From Microbacterium sp. Nx66 (GTDB lineage: Bacteria; Actinomycetota; Actinomycetes; Actinomycetales; Microbacteriaceae), in the NCBI RefSeq assembly GCF_904066215.1, contig NZ_LR880474.1:2852001-2916000 (forward strand): a stretch of DNA of 64,000 bases, given 5' to 3'. Position 1 is the stretch's first letter, and every line of letters starts with the position of its first letter. The translations under genes and the position numbers were made by a program. Of this stretch, positions 49,075-57,957 are shown one piece after another. Below the pieces are notes generated by a model. The model was not told where the DNA came from, ran no database searches, and saw nothing but the letters and a program-made list of their open reading frames with translations.

Positions 49075-49566
49075 TCAGTGGCCGCCGAGGTCCCTGACCA
49101 GCTCGGCCTCGTCCTCCTTGGACAGCGAGGTCTGCACGACGGTGCCGTTGTACGGGGCGAGCGCCTCGGCGAACTTGTCCTCCGTGAGCTTGAGGGCGTA
49201 GATGACGACGGCCGACTTGCCGGCCGTCACGGTGGCCTTGACCCGGTCGCGGAACTCGGCGTCGATGCCGGTCTTGTCGAGACCGGAGAACAGGGCCCCG
49301 AGCAGGCCGCCGAACACCAGGCCGGCGACCGGGATGAAGAACAGGATGCCGATCAGCGCGCCGAACAGGGCACCAGACGCGACGCCCAGGCCGATCCTGC
49401 TCCCGGCGCCCGGGTACTCCACCTTCGTCTTGCCTTCCCCGTCGACCTTCACGAGCGCGAGGCCCGCGAGCTCGACGACGAGGTCGTCCTGCAGGGCCTG
49501 GACGCGGTTGTAGGCGCCCTCCGCGTCGCTCTCGGTGTCATAGGAGATGACGATCAGTTCAGCCAT
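49075..49566 (-). CDS. DUF1269 family protein with glycine-rich membrane segment
   Basis: This 163-residue protein starts MAELIVISYDTESDAEGAYNRVQAL and has a central glycine-zipper-like hydrophobic hairpin (GVASGALFGALIGILFFIPVAGLVFGGLLGALF, in part), both typical of DUF1269. The two flanking parts are ferredoxin-like strands. Members are thought to be stress-related membrane proteins. AAGCAGGAAAC precedes the ATG. The GC-rich neighbourhood holds the terminator downstream. Function unknown. Confidence 0.88.
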   Translation of the reverse strand: MAELIVISYDTESDAEGAYNRVQALQDDLVVELAGLALVKVDGEGKTKVEYPGAGSRIGLGVASGALFGALIGILFFIPVAGLVFGGLLGALFSGLDKTGIDAEFRDRVKATVTAGKSAVVIYALKLTEDKFAEALAPYNGTVVQTSLSKEDEAELVRDLGGH

Positions 49567-49733
49567 GGTTTCCTGCTTTCGGTTGCGGTCGGAGATGCTC
49601 TCCACGCGCGCAGAGGCACCGGTCTTCGCCACCGACCCTAGGCGCGCCCCTGGGGACACGACAGAGCGGCGAGCGATGTTCACCCTGGTGACTCCGCGCG
49701 GCGATGTCCGTGGCCTGGCCTACGGTCGCTGTC

Positions 49734-50564
49734 GTGCCCGAGTCCGTGCAGCAGTGGTGGGCGAGACGGCAGTTCTCGCGCGGACTCGACGTGCCTTACG
49801 CGGTCGGGACGTACCGGGCGGCGTGGGCGGCTTACCCCGAGCTCATCCGGCAGTACCACCCGGAGCTCAACCACGGCATCGTGCTCTCGCAGATCCCGCT
49901 GGCCGCCGATGTCCTGCTCTGCTGGGAGTGCGCCGTCGGGCACCTGTTCGCGGCGACGCCGACCGAGCAGCGCGAGCGTCCGGGGCGGGTCCGACGGCGC
50001 TCGTCCTGGTGTCCGGAGTGCGCGGCGCTGGCGCGGCCGCAGCCGGTGATCCTCGGAGAGGCGCGTGCGCTCCCCGCCCGTCCGAAGAAGCCGGCACCGG
50101 CGCTCTGCACCAAGACTCCTGCGCTGCCGACGGGAACCGCGTTCCTGAGCGCATGCGCTCCGAAGCCGGCCTCGGCGGCGGAGGGGAAGCTCCGGCAGGC
50201 ACTGGCCGAACGGCTGGTGTTCCCCGACGAGCTCAACGCGATCAAGGTCGGGCGGCCCTTCTTCCGGCATACGGAGGTGTGGCCCGACATCCTGCTCCCC
50301 GAGCTGCGCATCGCGGTCGAGTACGACACGGTCGGCCGGCACGGGCTGGAGCACGTCGGCAAGCGGGAGGAGACGGACCGCCGGAAGGACCGCGCGGTCC
50401 GCAGCGCCGGATGGGAGGTCGTCCGGCTGCGCATGGGGAAGCTGGAGCCCCTGGGCCCGTTCGACCTTCCCCTCGCCTCCGTGGGCACAGCCGGGATCAC
50501 CCGGCTCATCGACCGGCTCCGCGACATCCGCGGCGCCCTGATGGTCGACGCCTATCTGCGCTGA
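49734..50564 (+). CDS. Zinc-ribbon protein with DUF559/VSR-like nuclease domain
   Basis: This 276-residue protein (GTG 49734; an ATG at 49704 is possible) has a split zinc ribbon (CWEC near residue 60 and CPEC near 95) and a C-terminal PD-(D/E)xK-like domain: GRPFFRHTEVWPDILLPELRIAVEYDTVGRHG and DRRKDRAVRSAGWEVVRLRMG, in part. This matches DUF559/very-short-patch-repair-like nucleases in which D...E-x-D/K form the site. No methyltransferase or other restriction gene is near. It could be a repair or defence nuclease; the activity is unproven. Confidence 0.78.
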   Translation: MPESVQQWWARRQFSRGLDVPYAVGTYRAAWAAYPELIRQYHPELNHGIVLSQIPLAADVLLCWECAVGHLFAATPTEQRERPGRVRRRSSWCPECAALARPQPVILGEARALPARPKKPAPALCTKTPALPTGTAFLSACAPKPASAAEGKLRQALAERLVFPDELNAIKVGRPFFRHTEVWPDILLPELRIAVEYDTVGRHGLEHVGKREETDRRKDRAVRSAGWEVVRLRMGKLEPLGPFDLPLASVGTAGITRLIDRLRDIRGALMVDAYLR

Positions 50565-50636
50565 ACCGCTTATCCCCTGCTCGAGGATCGACGCAACCCC
50601 CGTGCCGGAGGGTGCCGACGACGACAAGATGTCCTC

Positions 50637-50981
50637 ATGAAACTCGTCTCCTACGCCGGCCAGCAGCTCCTCACCTCTGACGACGTCGCCGAGACGCTCC
50701 TCACCCTCGCGGCCGCGATCGCCAGCGAGGGCGAGTCCGAAGCGGTGGAGATCCCGATCCTCCTGGACGGGGAGAAGGACTGGGCCGATCTGCTCGTGGG
50801 TGTCGGCAACGATGTGCTCGTGAGCCCCCACCACACCGCGGACCCCGAACCCGACTTCGCGACGGAGGTCGACGAGCTGCGCGCGCATCGCCACTTCCCG
50901 AAGACCACGGGCGATTCGTCATCGCGCGGAGACATCGACATCCCCGCACTCTCCGACTTCGACATGGGGCACGGTCTCTGA
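50637..50981 (+). CDS. Hypothetical protein
   Basis: This 114-residue protein (MKLVSYAGQQLLTSDDVAETLLTLA start) has two amphipathic helical segments and a strand-rich middle (VEIPILLDGEKDWADLLVGVGNDVLVSPHH) and an acidic, polar tail. No family recognised. The last 63 bp overlap the convergent aztA gene. The 5' region carries an 18-nt sequence (50592-50609) repeated exactly at 63861-63878. Confidence 0.7.
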   Translation: MKLVSYAGQQLLTSDDVAETLLTLAAAIASEGESEAVEIPILLDGEKDWADLLVGVGNDVLVSPHHTADPEPDFATEVDELRAHRHFPKTTGDSSSRGDIDIPALSDFDMGHGL

Positions 50982-51662
50982 CCGCACCGCCGTGCGCGCG
51001 TCCCGGCGACGCGGATCGGCCTGGCGCACCCCGTCGAGGAGGGCGATCCCGTGGTCGGCCGCCGCGATCAGCCCGGCGTCGTGCGTGACGCAGATCACGG
51101 TCGCTCCGCGCTCGGCCTCCTCGCGCAGCACGGCCCGGATCCGCTGGACCGATTCCGCATCCAGAGCGGTCGTCGGCTCGTCCAGCAGGAGGACCGCCGC
51201 GCCTGCCGCCAGCCCCTGAGCCAGCAGCACCCGCTGCTGCTGGCCACCGGAGAGCTCCGCGAACGGACGACGCCCCAGAGCCTGCACGGCCGTGCGTTCC
51301 ATCGCCGCCTCGACCGCGTGGCGCGCACGCTGATCCCGCCGCCGGAAGGCGCCGAGGCGCCCCCACGTACCCACCTCCACGACATCTCGCGCCGTGAGCG
51401 GCAGGCCGGGAGGCACCACGGCGCGCTGCGGCACGAAGGCGATCCGGCCCGTCACGCTCCGCCGCCCTCGCGTCGGTGAACGCACGCCGGCGACGACCTC
51501 GAGAAGGGTCGACTTCCCGGCGCCGTTCGGGCCGGAGACGGCGACGACCTCTCCGACTCCGATCGACAGGGTGAGGTCGCGCAGCGCATCGCGCTCCCCG
51601 AACCACACGGAGACACCGTCCAGGCACACCGAGGGGTCGGTGGTCGATGAGAGCGTCGTCAT
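50919..51662 (-). CDS. aztA: Zinc ABC transporter ATP-binding protein
   Basis: This 247-residue ATPase has Walker A GPNGAGKST (about 43-51), signature LSGGQQQR, Walker B VLLLDEP, and switch histidine VTHDAG. It matches the metal-uptake branch (AztA/ZnuC). It is divergent from aztB across a 55-bp region with a Zur box, so both arms should be repressed by zinc. The C-terminal part overlaps the end of the upstream hypothetical gene; the stretch RQADPRRRDARTAVRSETVP is poorly typical of the family. The ATG has no clear Shine-Dalgarno. Confidence 0.9.
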   Translation of the reverse strand: MTTLSSTTDPSVCLDGVSVWFGERDALRDLTLSIGVGEVVAVSGPNGAGKSTLLEVVAGVRSPTRGRRSVTGRIAFVPQRAVVPPGLPLTARDVVEVGTWGRLGAFRRRDQRARHAVEAAMERTAVQALGRRPFAELSGGQQQRVLLAQGLAAGAAVLLLDEPTTALDAESVQRIRAVLREEAERGATVICVTHDAGLIAAADHGIALLDGVRQADPRRRDARTAVRSETVPHVEVGECGDVDVSAR

Positions 51663-51679
51663 ATCTCCAGTTTATGAAT

Positions 51680-51696
51680 TTGATAATCATTCTCAA
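51680..51696. promoter_or_regulatory. Zur box between aztA and aztB
   Basis: TTGATAAT-C-ATTCTCAA is a 17-bp palindrome with one mismatch per half and matches the actinobacterial Zur consensus (TGAAAATNATTTTCA type). It lies 17 bp before aztA and 21 bp before aztB, so it must overlap both promoters. The surrounding 40 bp are the most A+T-rich in the area. Confidence 0.88.
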
Positions 51697-51717
51697 CTAC
51701 GCATAGGCTCGCGTTCC

Positions 51718-52596
51718 GTGACCTCCTCGTTCTCCGCCCTCCTCACCCCGTTCACGCTCGAGTTCTTCCAGCGCGGGCTCCTCGGCGGCGCGCTCGTCGC
51801 GGTCCTCTGCGGGGTCGTCGGCACCTGGGTCGTCGTCCGAGGGATGGCGTTCCTCGGTGAGGCACTGGCCCACGGGATGCTGCCCGGTGTCGCGCTGGCG
51901 ACAGTGCTCGGGGCTCCCGTCCTCGTGGGCGGAGCGCTCAGCGCCGTCGCGATGAGCATCGGCATCGGCGCCCTGCAACGACGCGCCCGGCTCTCCTACG
52001 ACACGAGCATCGGTCTGCTGTTCGTCGCGATGCTGGCTCTGGGCGTCATCATCATCTCCCACTCGGGGAGCTTCGCCACGGACGCGACGGCCATCCTGTT
52101 CGGCGACATCCTCGCCATCACCCGCGCCGATCTCCTCCTGCTCGCCGCAGCCGCGGCACTGGGAGTGATCGCCGCCACCCTCTGCCACCGACCGTTCGTC
52201 GCGCTGGCCCTCGACACCCGGATCGCGACGGTGCTCGGGCTCCGTCCGCGGTGGGCCCAGGCGGCCCTGGTCGGGCTGGTGACCCTCGCGGTCGTGGCGT
52301 CGTACCAGGCGGTCGGCTCGCTGCTCGTCGTCGGTCTGCTCCTCGCTCCGGCGGTCGCCGCCGCACAGTGGACGTCGCGGCTGCCCACGCGCATGGTCCT
52401 GGCCTCCGCGTTCGGGGTCGCCGCGGTCCTCGTCGGGCTCCTCGCGTCCTGGTACGCGGCCACCGCGGCCGGAGCGTCCGTCGCCGCCGCCGCGATCGGG
52501 CTCGCCGGCCTCTCCTGGGCGGTGCGGGCCGCCGTGCGCACACGGCATCCGTTCGCCGACCGGGCCGCCCATCCCGACCCTGCTCCCGCCTCCTGA
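51718..52596 (+). CDS. aztB: Zinc ABC transporter permease
   Basis: This 292-residue protein has about eight or nine membrane helices of the ABC-3 metal permease family: FFQRGLLGGALVAVLCGVVGTWVVVRGMAFLGEALAHGMLPGVALA, GILFGDILAI-type AILFGDILAITRADLLLL, VASYQAVGSLLVVGLLLAPAVAA (in part). It starts at the GTG at 51718, 22 bp after the Zur box. It heads the plus-strand operon aztB-propeller-aztC-aztD. The full locus provides high-affinity Zn uptake. Confidence 0.92.
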   Translation: MTSSFSALLTPFTLEFFQRGLLGGALVAVLCGVVGTWVVVRGMAFLGEALAHGMLPGVALATVLGAPVLVGGALSAVAMSIGIGALQRRARLSYDTSIGLLFVAMLALGVIIISHSGSFATDATAILFGDILAITRADLLLLAAAAALGVIAATLCHRPFVALALDTRIATVLGLRPRWAQAALVGLVTLAVVASYQAVGSLLVVGLLLAPAVAAAQWTSRLPTRMVLASAFGVAAVLVGLLASWYAATAAGASVAAAAIGLAGLSWAVRAAVRTRHPFADRAAHPDPAPAS

Positions 52597-52616
52597 CCCG
52601 TCTCCGAAAGGTTCTC

Positions 52617-53843
52617 GTGCGCTCCCGCCTCCTGCCCCTCATCACTCTCGCCGCCCTCTCCCTCGCCCTCACCTCCTGCGCCGGTCCCGCGGCGCAGAGC
52701 CCGGCCGCGCCCTCGACTCCCGCGGACGGGCACGGCGCGATCGCCGGAGCGGAAGAGGTCGCCGAACCGCAGCTCGGCCTCACGACCGTCGACGACGCGG
52801 GTCGGGTGACCCACCTCGACCTCCTGGATGAGAGCGTCACCGACATCGGTGCGGTCGCCGCCCCCGAGGGCATGGCCACCGATGGCCGGTACCTCTTCGC
52901 GGACACCGGCGACGGCGTCGAGGTCGTCGACAGCGGCGTCTGGACATGGGACCACGTCGACCATTTCCACTACTACCGGGCGGAGCCCGCGCTGCTCGGC
53001 ACGGTCGAGGGCCACGGCACGGCAACGGTCGCGACGACGAACAGCTCGACCACCGGCGGCACGGGGATCTCCTTCTCCGGATCCGGTGACGCGGTCCTCC
53101 TCGATACGGAGGCCCTGTCGAAGGGGGAGATCCGTGAGCTGTTCCGCATCGAGCGCACTCCCCACGCGGGTCTGGTGGTACCGGTCGGGTCGTTCGCCCT
53201 CGTGACCGAGGCCGATGGTGAGGCGGGCGGATCCGTCGTCGGCCACACGGCACACGGCGAGCGCACCGGGCTCCGGGAGAGCTGCGTCGCGCCGAGCGGC
53301 ACGATCACGACCAGGGTCGGAGCGGTGATCGGCTGCGCCGACGGCGCCCTGCTGGCTCACGTCGAGGACGGCGCCGTCGTCGTCGACCGCATCCCGTACC
53401 CGGAGGACGCGCCGGCCGGAGCCGTGACGTCCTTCCACAATCGTGAGGGGCGCCCCACGGTCGCCGGCCTCGCCGGGCCCACCGACATCCGCATCCTCGA
53501 CACCCGGGCCCGGGCCTGGACCCTCCTCACCGCTCCGGCCCCACTCGTGCAGGTGACAGCCGTCGGCGATGAGGACGACACCCTGCTCGCCCTCGCGGAG
53601 GACGGCCGTGTGCTCGTGCTCAGCGCGCTCGACGGGGCGGTGCGAGCGGAGACGGCGCCGCTGGTGGCGGAGTCGGTGGCGGGGGGAGCCACCCCGGTCC
53701 TCATCGCCGACCAGCACCGTGCCTACCTCAGCGGCCCGGCGGAGCACCGGCTGTTCGAGATCGACTACGCCGACGGCGCCCGCGTCGCGAGGACCTTCGA
53801 CACGACCGACGCCCCGGCCTTCGTCGCCGAGACGGGGCGCTGA
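52617..53843 (+). CDS. Beta-propeller lipoprotein of the azt operon (AztD paralogue)
   Basis: This 408-residue protein has a lipoprotein signal (LALTSCAG, lipobox Cys about 21), then repeats of beta-propeller type (EGMATDGRYLFADTGDGVEVVDSGVWTWDHVDHFHYYRAEP in part). The segment WDHVDHFHYY is rich in His/Asp and suits metal binding. It has the same layout as the AztD-like protein two genes downstream but little sequence identity. AztD of Paracoccus hands zinc to AztC. Placed between aztB and aztC it probably does the same in this operon. Confidence 0.82.
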   Translation: MRSRLLPLITLAALSLALTSCAGPAAQSPAAPSTPADGHGAIAGAEEVAEPQLGLTTVDDAGRVTHLDLLDESVTDIGAVAAPEGMATDGRYLFADTGDGVEVVDSGVWTWDHVDHFHYYRAEPALLGTVEGHGTATVATTNSSTTGGTGISFSGSGDAVLLDTEALSKGEIRELFRIERTPHAGLVVPVGSFALVTEADGEAGGSVVGHTAHGERTGLRESCVAPSGTITTRVGAVIGCADGALLAHVEDGAVVVDRIPYPEDAPAGAVTSFHNREGRPTVAGLAGPTDIRILDTRARAWTLLTAPAPLVQVTAVGDEDDTLLALAEDGRVLVLSALDGAVRAETAPLVAESVAGGATPVLIADQHRAYLSGPAEHRLFEIDYADGARVARTFDTTDAPAFVAETGR

Positions 53844-53844
53844 C

Positions 53845-54762
53845 ATGCGCTTCCTCCGCGTTCTCACCGCCACGGCGCTCGCCGCGTGCGCCGCTGCCAC
53901 CCTGACCTCCTGCGCCACCCCTGCCGACACGCGACCGGTGGTGGTCGTCTCGACGAACATCCTGGGCGACGTGGTCGGCGAGCTCGTCGGGGGTCAGGCT
54001 CGCGTCGTCACCCTCATGAAGCCGAACGCGGACCCGCACTCGTTCGAGATCTCGGCGCAGGAGGCCGCCACGCTCCGGGACGCCGACCTCCTCGTCTCCA
54101 ACGGGCTCGGGCTCGAGGAGGGCCTGCAGCAGCATCTCGACGCGGCCGTCGCCGCGGAGGTGCCGTCCTTCGTCGCCGGCGACGCGATCGAGGTGCTGGA
54201 CTACCGCGACGGCGACGCCGCGGGAATGCCCGATGCGCACTTCTGGACCGACCCCGCGCGCATGATCGACGTCGTCGATGCCCTGGAGCCCGCCCTGGCC
54301 GCGCTCGACGGGATCGACGCCGACACCCTCGCCGCGGACGTCGCCGACTACCGCGAGGAGCTCACGACGCTCGACGCCGAGATGACCGTCGCATTCGCCC
54401 GAATCCCGGACGAACGCCGGGCGCTCGTGACCAACCATCACGTCTTCGGCTACCTCGCCGACCGCTTCGATTTCGAGGTCGTCGGCGCCGTGATCCCGGG
54501 CGGAACCACGCTCGCGGCACCCTCGGCCTCCGACCTCGCCGACCTCGTGGGCGCCGTGGAGGACACGGGCGTGCCCGCCGTCTTCGCGGAGTCCTCCTCC
54601 CCCGACCGCCTCGTCCAGGCGCTCGCCGAGGAGGCCGACGTCCACGTCGAGGTGATCGAGCTGTTCACCGAGTCGCTCACCGCGGAAGACGGCGGCGCCC
54701 CGGACTACCTGACCATGATGCGCGTCAACACCGAGCGCATCTCCTCCGGTCTCACCCGTTGA
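53845..54762 (+). CDS. aztC: Zinc ABC transporter substrate-binding lipoprotein
   Basis: This 305-residue protein belongs to cluster A-I metal-binding proteins: signal peptide with lipobox LTSC (Cys23), then VVVSTNILGDVVGELVGG, first ligand His in MKPNADPHSFEIS, second in MPDAHFWTDP, third in VTNHHVFGYLADRF, and an acidic ligand in FAESSSPDR. It lacks the long His-rich loop of ZnuA, as described for AztC. It starts 1 bp after the propeller stop, so both are translated together. Confidence 0.93.
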   Translation: MRFLRVLTATALAACAAATLTSCATPADTRPVVVVSTNILGDVVGELVGGQARVVTLMKPNADPHSFEISAQEAATLRDADLLVSNGLGLEEGLQQHLDAAVAAEVPSFVAGDAIEVLDYRDGDAAGMPDAHFWTDPARMIDVVDALEPALAALDGIDADTLAADVADYREELTTLDAEMTVAFARIPDERRALVTNHHVFGYLADRFDFEVVGAVIPGGTTLAAPSASDLADLVGAVEDTGVPAVFAESSSPDRLVQALAEEADVHVEVIELFTESLTAEDGGAPDYLTMMRVNTERISSGLTR

Positions 54763-54790
54763 GACCACCCTCACAAGAAAGAAGCACCGC

Positions 54791-55990
54791 ATGAAGACAC
54801 TCCCCCTGCGCCGGGCGCTGGCCGGGGCGGTCGCCCTCGGCGCCGCCGTGACGCTCGCCGCCTGCTCGACCAGCCCCGGGTCCGGCTCCGCCGGAAGCGA
54901 TGCCCCGGAGTCGGACCCCGGCCCCCGGGTGGCCATCTCGTACGAGGGCGGCATCCTCGTCCTCGACGGGGAGACCCTCGACACCGTCGCCGGCTTCGAT
55001 TCGGAGCCGTTCACCCGCCTGAACCCGGCGGGCGACGGTCGCCACGTCATGGTGACGATGAGCGAGGGCTTCCAGGTACTCGACACCGGAGCCGGGTCGA
55101 CCGATGACGCGGCGCTGACCGACACGGTGTTCGAGGCCGACATCCCCGGCCACGTGGTCCGTCACGGCGGCAAGACCATCCTCTACGCCGACGGCACGAG
55201 CGACACCACGATCTTCGACACCGCCGCCCTCGGCGACGACGGCCTCCCGGAAGTGGAGACCATCGACGGCGTCGAGGCGCACCACGGCGTCTCGGTGCTG
55301 CTGGAGGACGGCACGTTCCTCACCACGGTGGGCGATGCGGACGGTCGCAGCGGCATCGTGGTGCGCGATGCGGAGGGCACGGAGATCGCGGCGTCCGATC
55401 AGTGCCCCGGCGTCCACGGCGAAGGCACGGCGTCCGACGAGGTCGTCGTCTTCGGCTGCGAGGACGGCGCGCTCGTCTACAAGGACGGCGAGATCACCAA
55501 GCTCGCCGCCCCGGACCAGCCGTACGGCCGCATGGGCAACGCCTACGTGAGCGAGACGAGCCCGATCGTGGTGGGCGACTACAAGAACGATCCCGACGCC
55601 GAGGGGTACCTGCTCGACGCCGTAACGCTCATCGACACCGCGGCGATGACGTCCGAGGTCGTGTCCCTGCCGGAGGGAGCGGAGTACACCTTCCGCGACG
55701 TCGTGCGGGGGCCGGACGACCTGGCCTACATCCTCGGCGCCGACGGTGCCATCCATGTGCTCGACCCCGAGACCGGGGAGATCACCGACTCCTACCCCGT
55801 CATCGAGGCGTGGGAAGGGCCGGCCGAGTGGCAGGACCCGCACCCCGCCATCGTCGTCGCCGGTGACATCGCCTACGTGACCGAGCCCGCCGCGGACAGC
55901 GTGCACGCGGTGAACCTCAGCACGGGCGAGGTGCTCGCGAGCACCGAGCTGGAGGTCACCCCGAACGAGATCGCGCCGGCGGCCGGCTGA
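54791..55990 (+). CDS. aztD: Zinc metallochaperone-type beta-propeller lipoprotein
   Basis: This 399-residue protein has a lipoprotein signal (lipobox LAAC, Cys25) and propeller blades with the recurring VLDxxxG pattern. Histidines in AHHGVSVLLEDGTFLTT, CPGVHGEG and the cysteine pair SDQCPG/VFGCEDG agree with AztD, which stores and hands zinc to AztC. It ends with VTEPAADSVHAVNLSTGEVLASTELEVTPNEI, in part. AAGAAAG precedes the ATG. A strong terminator follows the stop. Confidence 0.9.
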   Translation: MKTLPLRRALAGAVALGAAVTLAACSTSPGSGSAGSDAPESDPGPRVAISYEGGILVLDGETLDTVAGFDSEPFTRLNPAGDGRHVMVTMSEGFQVLDTGAGSTDDAALTDTVFEADIPGHVVRHGGKTILYADGTSDTTIFDTAALGDDGLPEVETIDGVEAHHGVSVLLEDGTFLTTVGDADGRSGIVVRDAEGTEIAASDQCPGVHGEGTASDEVVVFGCEDGALVYKDGEITKLAAPDQPYGRMGNAYVSETSPIVVGDYKNDPDAEGYLLDAVTLIDTAAMTSEVVSLPEGAEYTFRDVVRGPDDLAYILGADGAIHVLDPETGEITDSYPVIEAWEGPAEWQDPHPAIVVAGDIAYVTEPAADSVHAVNLSTGEVLASTELEVTPNEIAPAAG

Positions 55991-55998
55991 GCCTCGGC

Positions 55999-56035
55999 GC
56001 TGCGGGTCCGTCCCGTTCCGGGGCGGACCCGCAGC
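55999..56035. terminator. Terminator of the azt operon
   Basis: GCTGCGGGTCCG pairs perfectly with CGGACCCGCAGC (12 bp) around a 13-base loop, 9 bp after the aztD stop and 45 bp before the stop of the convergent oxidoreductase gene. Confidence 0.85.
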
Positions 56036-56079
56036 ATCGTGTCCCGTGCACGTTCCCGGCACGACCAGACGCGGAACCC

Positions 56080-56700
56080 TCAGGGCAGCAGGGTGAATCC
56101 CGACTCGTAGCTCGTGGCGCCGAGCGCGGCGAGGACGATCTGGAGGAACCCCATCGCCTCGAGCTCCCGAGCACGGGACAACGGACCGACGTCGACGGCG
56201 CGGAGCCCCGCATCCTCGATCAGCGACGCGACGGCGATCTTCGCCTCCGCGTAGTCACCGGCGAAGAGGACCGTCGTCCGCGTGGTGCCGTTGGTGCCGG
56301 TGACCAGGGTGTCGCCGAGGTTGACGTTGAACGCCTTGACGACCGCTGCCCCCTCGGGGAGCATCCGCGCGAGTTCCGCGGCGCTCGACGAATCGGACGG
56401 GACGGTCAGTTCGTCGTAGGTCGTGAAGTCGATGGGGTTGCTGATATCGATCACGACCTTGTCGCGCAGGCGCTCGCGATAGTGGTCGAGGATGCTCGGG
56501 TACGCCGCAGAGGGGACTGCGAGCACCACCAGGTCACCCGTGAGGTCGTCGCCGAGCGCGGCATACGTGACGTCGGGGCGGTCGCCGGAAGAACTGGCGG
56601 TGCTCCGACGGACGATCTGGATACCCGCGCCGGCGCGCGCGGCGACGTCCGCGATCGCCGCGCTCATCCTCCCGCTGCCGATGATGCTGATCGAGGTCAT
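56080..56700 (-). CDS. NAD(P)-binding reductase of the F420/NADPH-reductase-like family
   Basis: This 206-residue Rossmann protein begins MTSISIIGSGRMSAAIADVAARAG and continues with VLAVPSAAYPSILD, VVIDISNPIDF, VVKAFNVNLGDTL and VLFAGDYAEAKIAVASLIEDAG. This is the pattern of NADPH-dependent F420 reductases and related oxidoreductases. Its ATG overlaps the stop of the FAD hydroxylase gene (ATGA), so it may supply or recycle a cofactor, or reduce a ring-cleavage or quinone intermediate. It is the last gene of the operon. Confidence 0.83.
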   Translation of the reverse strand: MTSISIIGSGRMSAAIADVAARAGAGIQIVRRSTASSSGDRPDVTYAALGDDLTGDLVVLAVPSAAYPSILDHYRERLRDKVVIDISNPIDFTTYDELTVPSDSSSAAELARMLPEGAAVVKAFNVNLGDTLVTGTNGTTRTTVLFAGDYAEAKIAVASLIEDAGLRAVDVGPLSRARELEAMGFLQIVLAALGATSYESGFTLLP

Positions 56701-57917
56701 GCGTACTGCTCCTTCCGGAAGCGGGCCAGCGCCCTCTCGGCGACCTTCCTCGCGTCGTAGTCGAAGACCGCGCTCCGGCGGAAGTCGCGCCCGACGCGCA
56801 GGTCGGTGTCGCGCTTCCGCCGGTCCGCGAACTCGTGCTGCGCGTCGAACATCCACCCCGCCCGCCGTGAGCCGTGCTGCAGGATCGCGGTCCGCTGCAT
56901 GCGGACCGAGGTGTAGCGCCGGAACGCCTCCGGGATGTCGGCGACCGTGTCGGCGGCCTTCAGGAACACGGCGAGCGCCATGCTGTCCTCGATCGCCTGG
57001 TTCACGCCCTGGCCCTGGTGCGGCAGCATCGTGTGTGCGGCGTCGCCGAGCAGGGTCACCGCTCCGTGGGACCAGTTGCGGAGCGGCTCGTGGTCGAAGA
57101 GCCCCCACCAGAACGTCTTCTCGATCGCTCCCAGGAAGCGCTGGAGCCGGGTGTCCCACATCTCGCCGGCGAACTCGGCGCGGAGCTCGCTCACGTCGGC
57201 GGGGCCCGACCAGGGGCCGTGGAGCGGGCGGTCGCTGGGCACCCCGGCGACGAAGTTGAACAGGGTGCGCTGTTGCAGCGGGTAGCACATGAAGTGCCGC
57301 TGATCCCCCATCCACACCTGGCTGATCCGCGGCCAGTCCGCGGGCAGGTGGGAGGCGTCGACGACGCCCCGGTAGACGATGTAGCCGGAGTACACGGGCT
57401 CCGGATCGGGCACGATGCTGCGGCGCACCACGGAGTGGATGCCGTCCGCCCCGATGACCGCGTCGAAGAGGTCGGTCACCCCGTTCTCGAAGGTGACGCG
57501 GACGCCGGACTCCTCCGTGCGCAGGGAGGCCAGGCGGTGCCCGAGGCGGATGCTCTCCCCGTCGACCTCGCGCGCCAGGACCTCGATGAGATCCGGGCGG
57601 TACATCCCGATGTTCCGGTACTGCTTCGCGGAGTCCTCCCACGCCGCGTCGGTGACGAGCGCCCCACTCGCATCCAGGTAGACGCCGTGCCCGTCGGGGG
57701 TCGCCCCGGCCCGTCGCACCTGGTCGAGCACACCGAGGGCGTCCAGCACGCGCTGCGCGTTCGGGGCGACGGTCACGCCTGCTCCCACCTCGCCGAGCGC
57801 CGTCGCCTGCTCGAACACGGTGACCTGGACACCGGCGATCCGGGTGAGGGCGATCGCGGCCGTGAGCCCGCCCATCCCCCCGCCGATCACGGCGATCCTC
57901 GTCCTGCTGTCTACCAT
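56697..57917 (-). CDS. FAD-dependent aromatic monooxygenase (3-hydroxybenzoate 6-/salicylate hydroxylase-like)
   Basis: This 406-residue class A flavoprotein hydroxylase has the GxGxxG motif AVIGGGMGGLTAAIAL at residue 9, VFEQATALGEVGAGVTVAPNAQRVLDALG, the DG motif GADGIHSVVR, and the GD motif LLGDAAHTMLPHQGQGVNQAIEDS. The pattern fits salicylate or 3-hydroxybenzoate hydroxylases. The reductase gene overlaps its stop; the transporter gene upstream (40 bp) belongs to the same operon. No ring-cleaving dioxygenase is in the window, so the pathway must be completed elsewhere. Confidence 0.9.
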   Translation of the reverse strand: MVDSRTRIAVIGGGMGGLTAAIALTRIAGVQVTVFEQATALGEVGAGVTVAPNAQRVLDALGVLDQVRRAGATPDGHGVYLDASGALVTDAAWEDSAKQYRNIGMYRPDLIEVLAREVDGESIRLGHRLASLRTEESGVRVTFENGVTDLFDAVIGADGIHSVVRRSIVPDPEPVYSGYIVYRGVVDASHLPADWPRISQVWMGDQRHFMCYPLQQRTLFNFVAGVPSDRPLHGPWSGPADVSELRAEFAGEMWDTRLQRFLGAIEKTFWWGLFDHEPLRNWSHGAVTLLGDAAHTMLPHQGQGVNQAIEDSMALAVFLKAADTVADIPEAFRRYTSVRMQRTAILQHGSRRAGWMFDAQHEFADRRKRDTDLRVGRDFRRSAVFDYDARKVAERALARFRKEQYA

Positions 57918-57957
57918 TGCCTCTCCTTCATCGAATGACGCACGAACAGGCGTCCTC

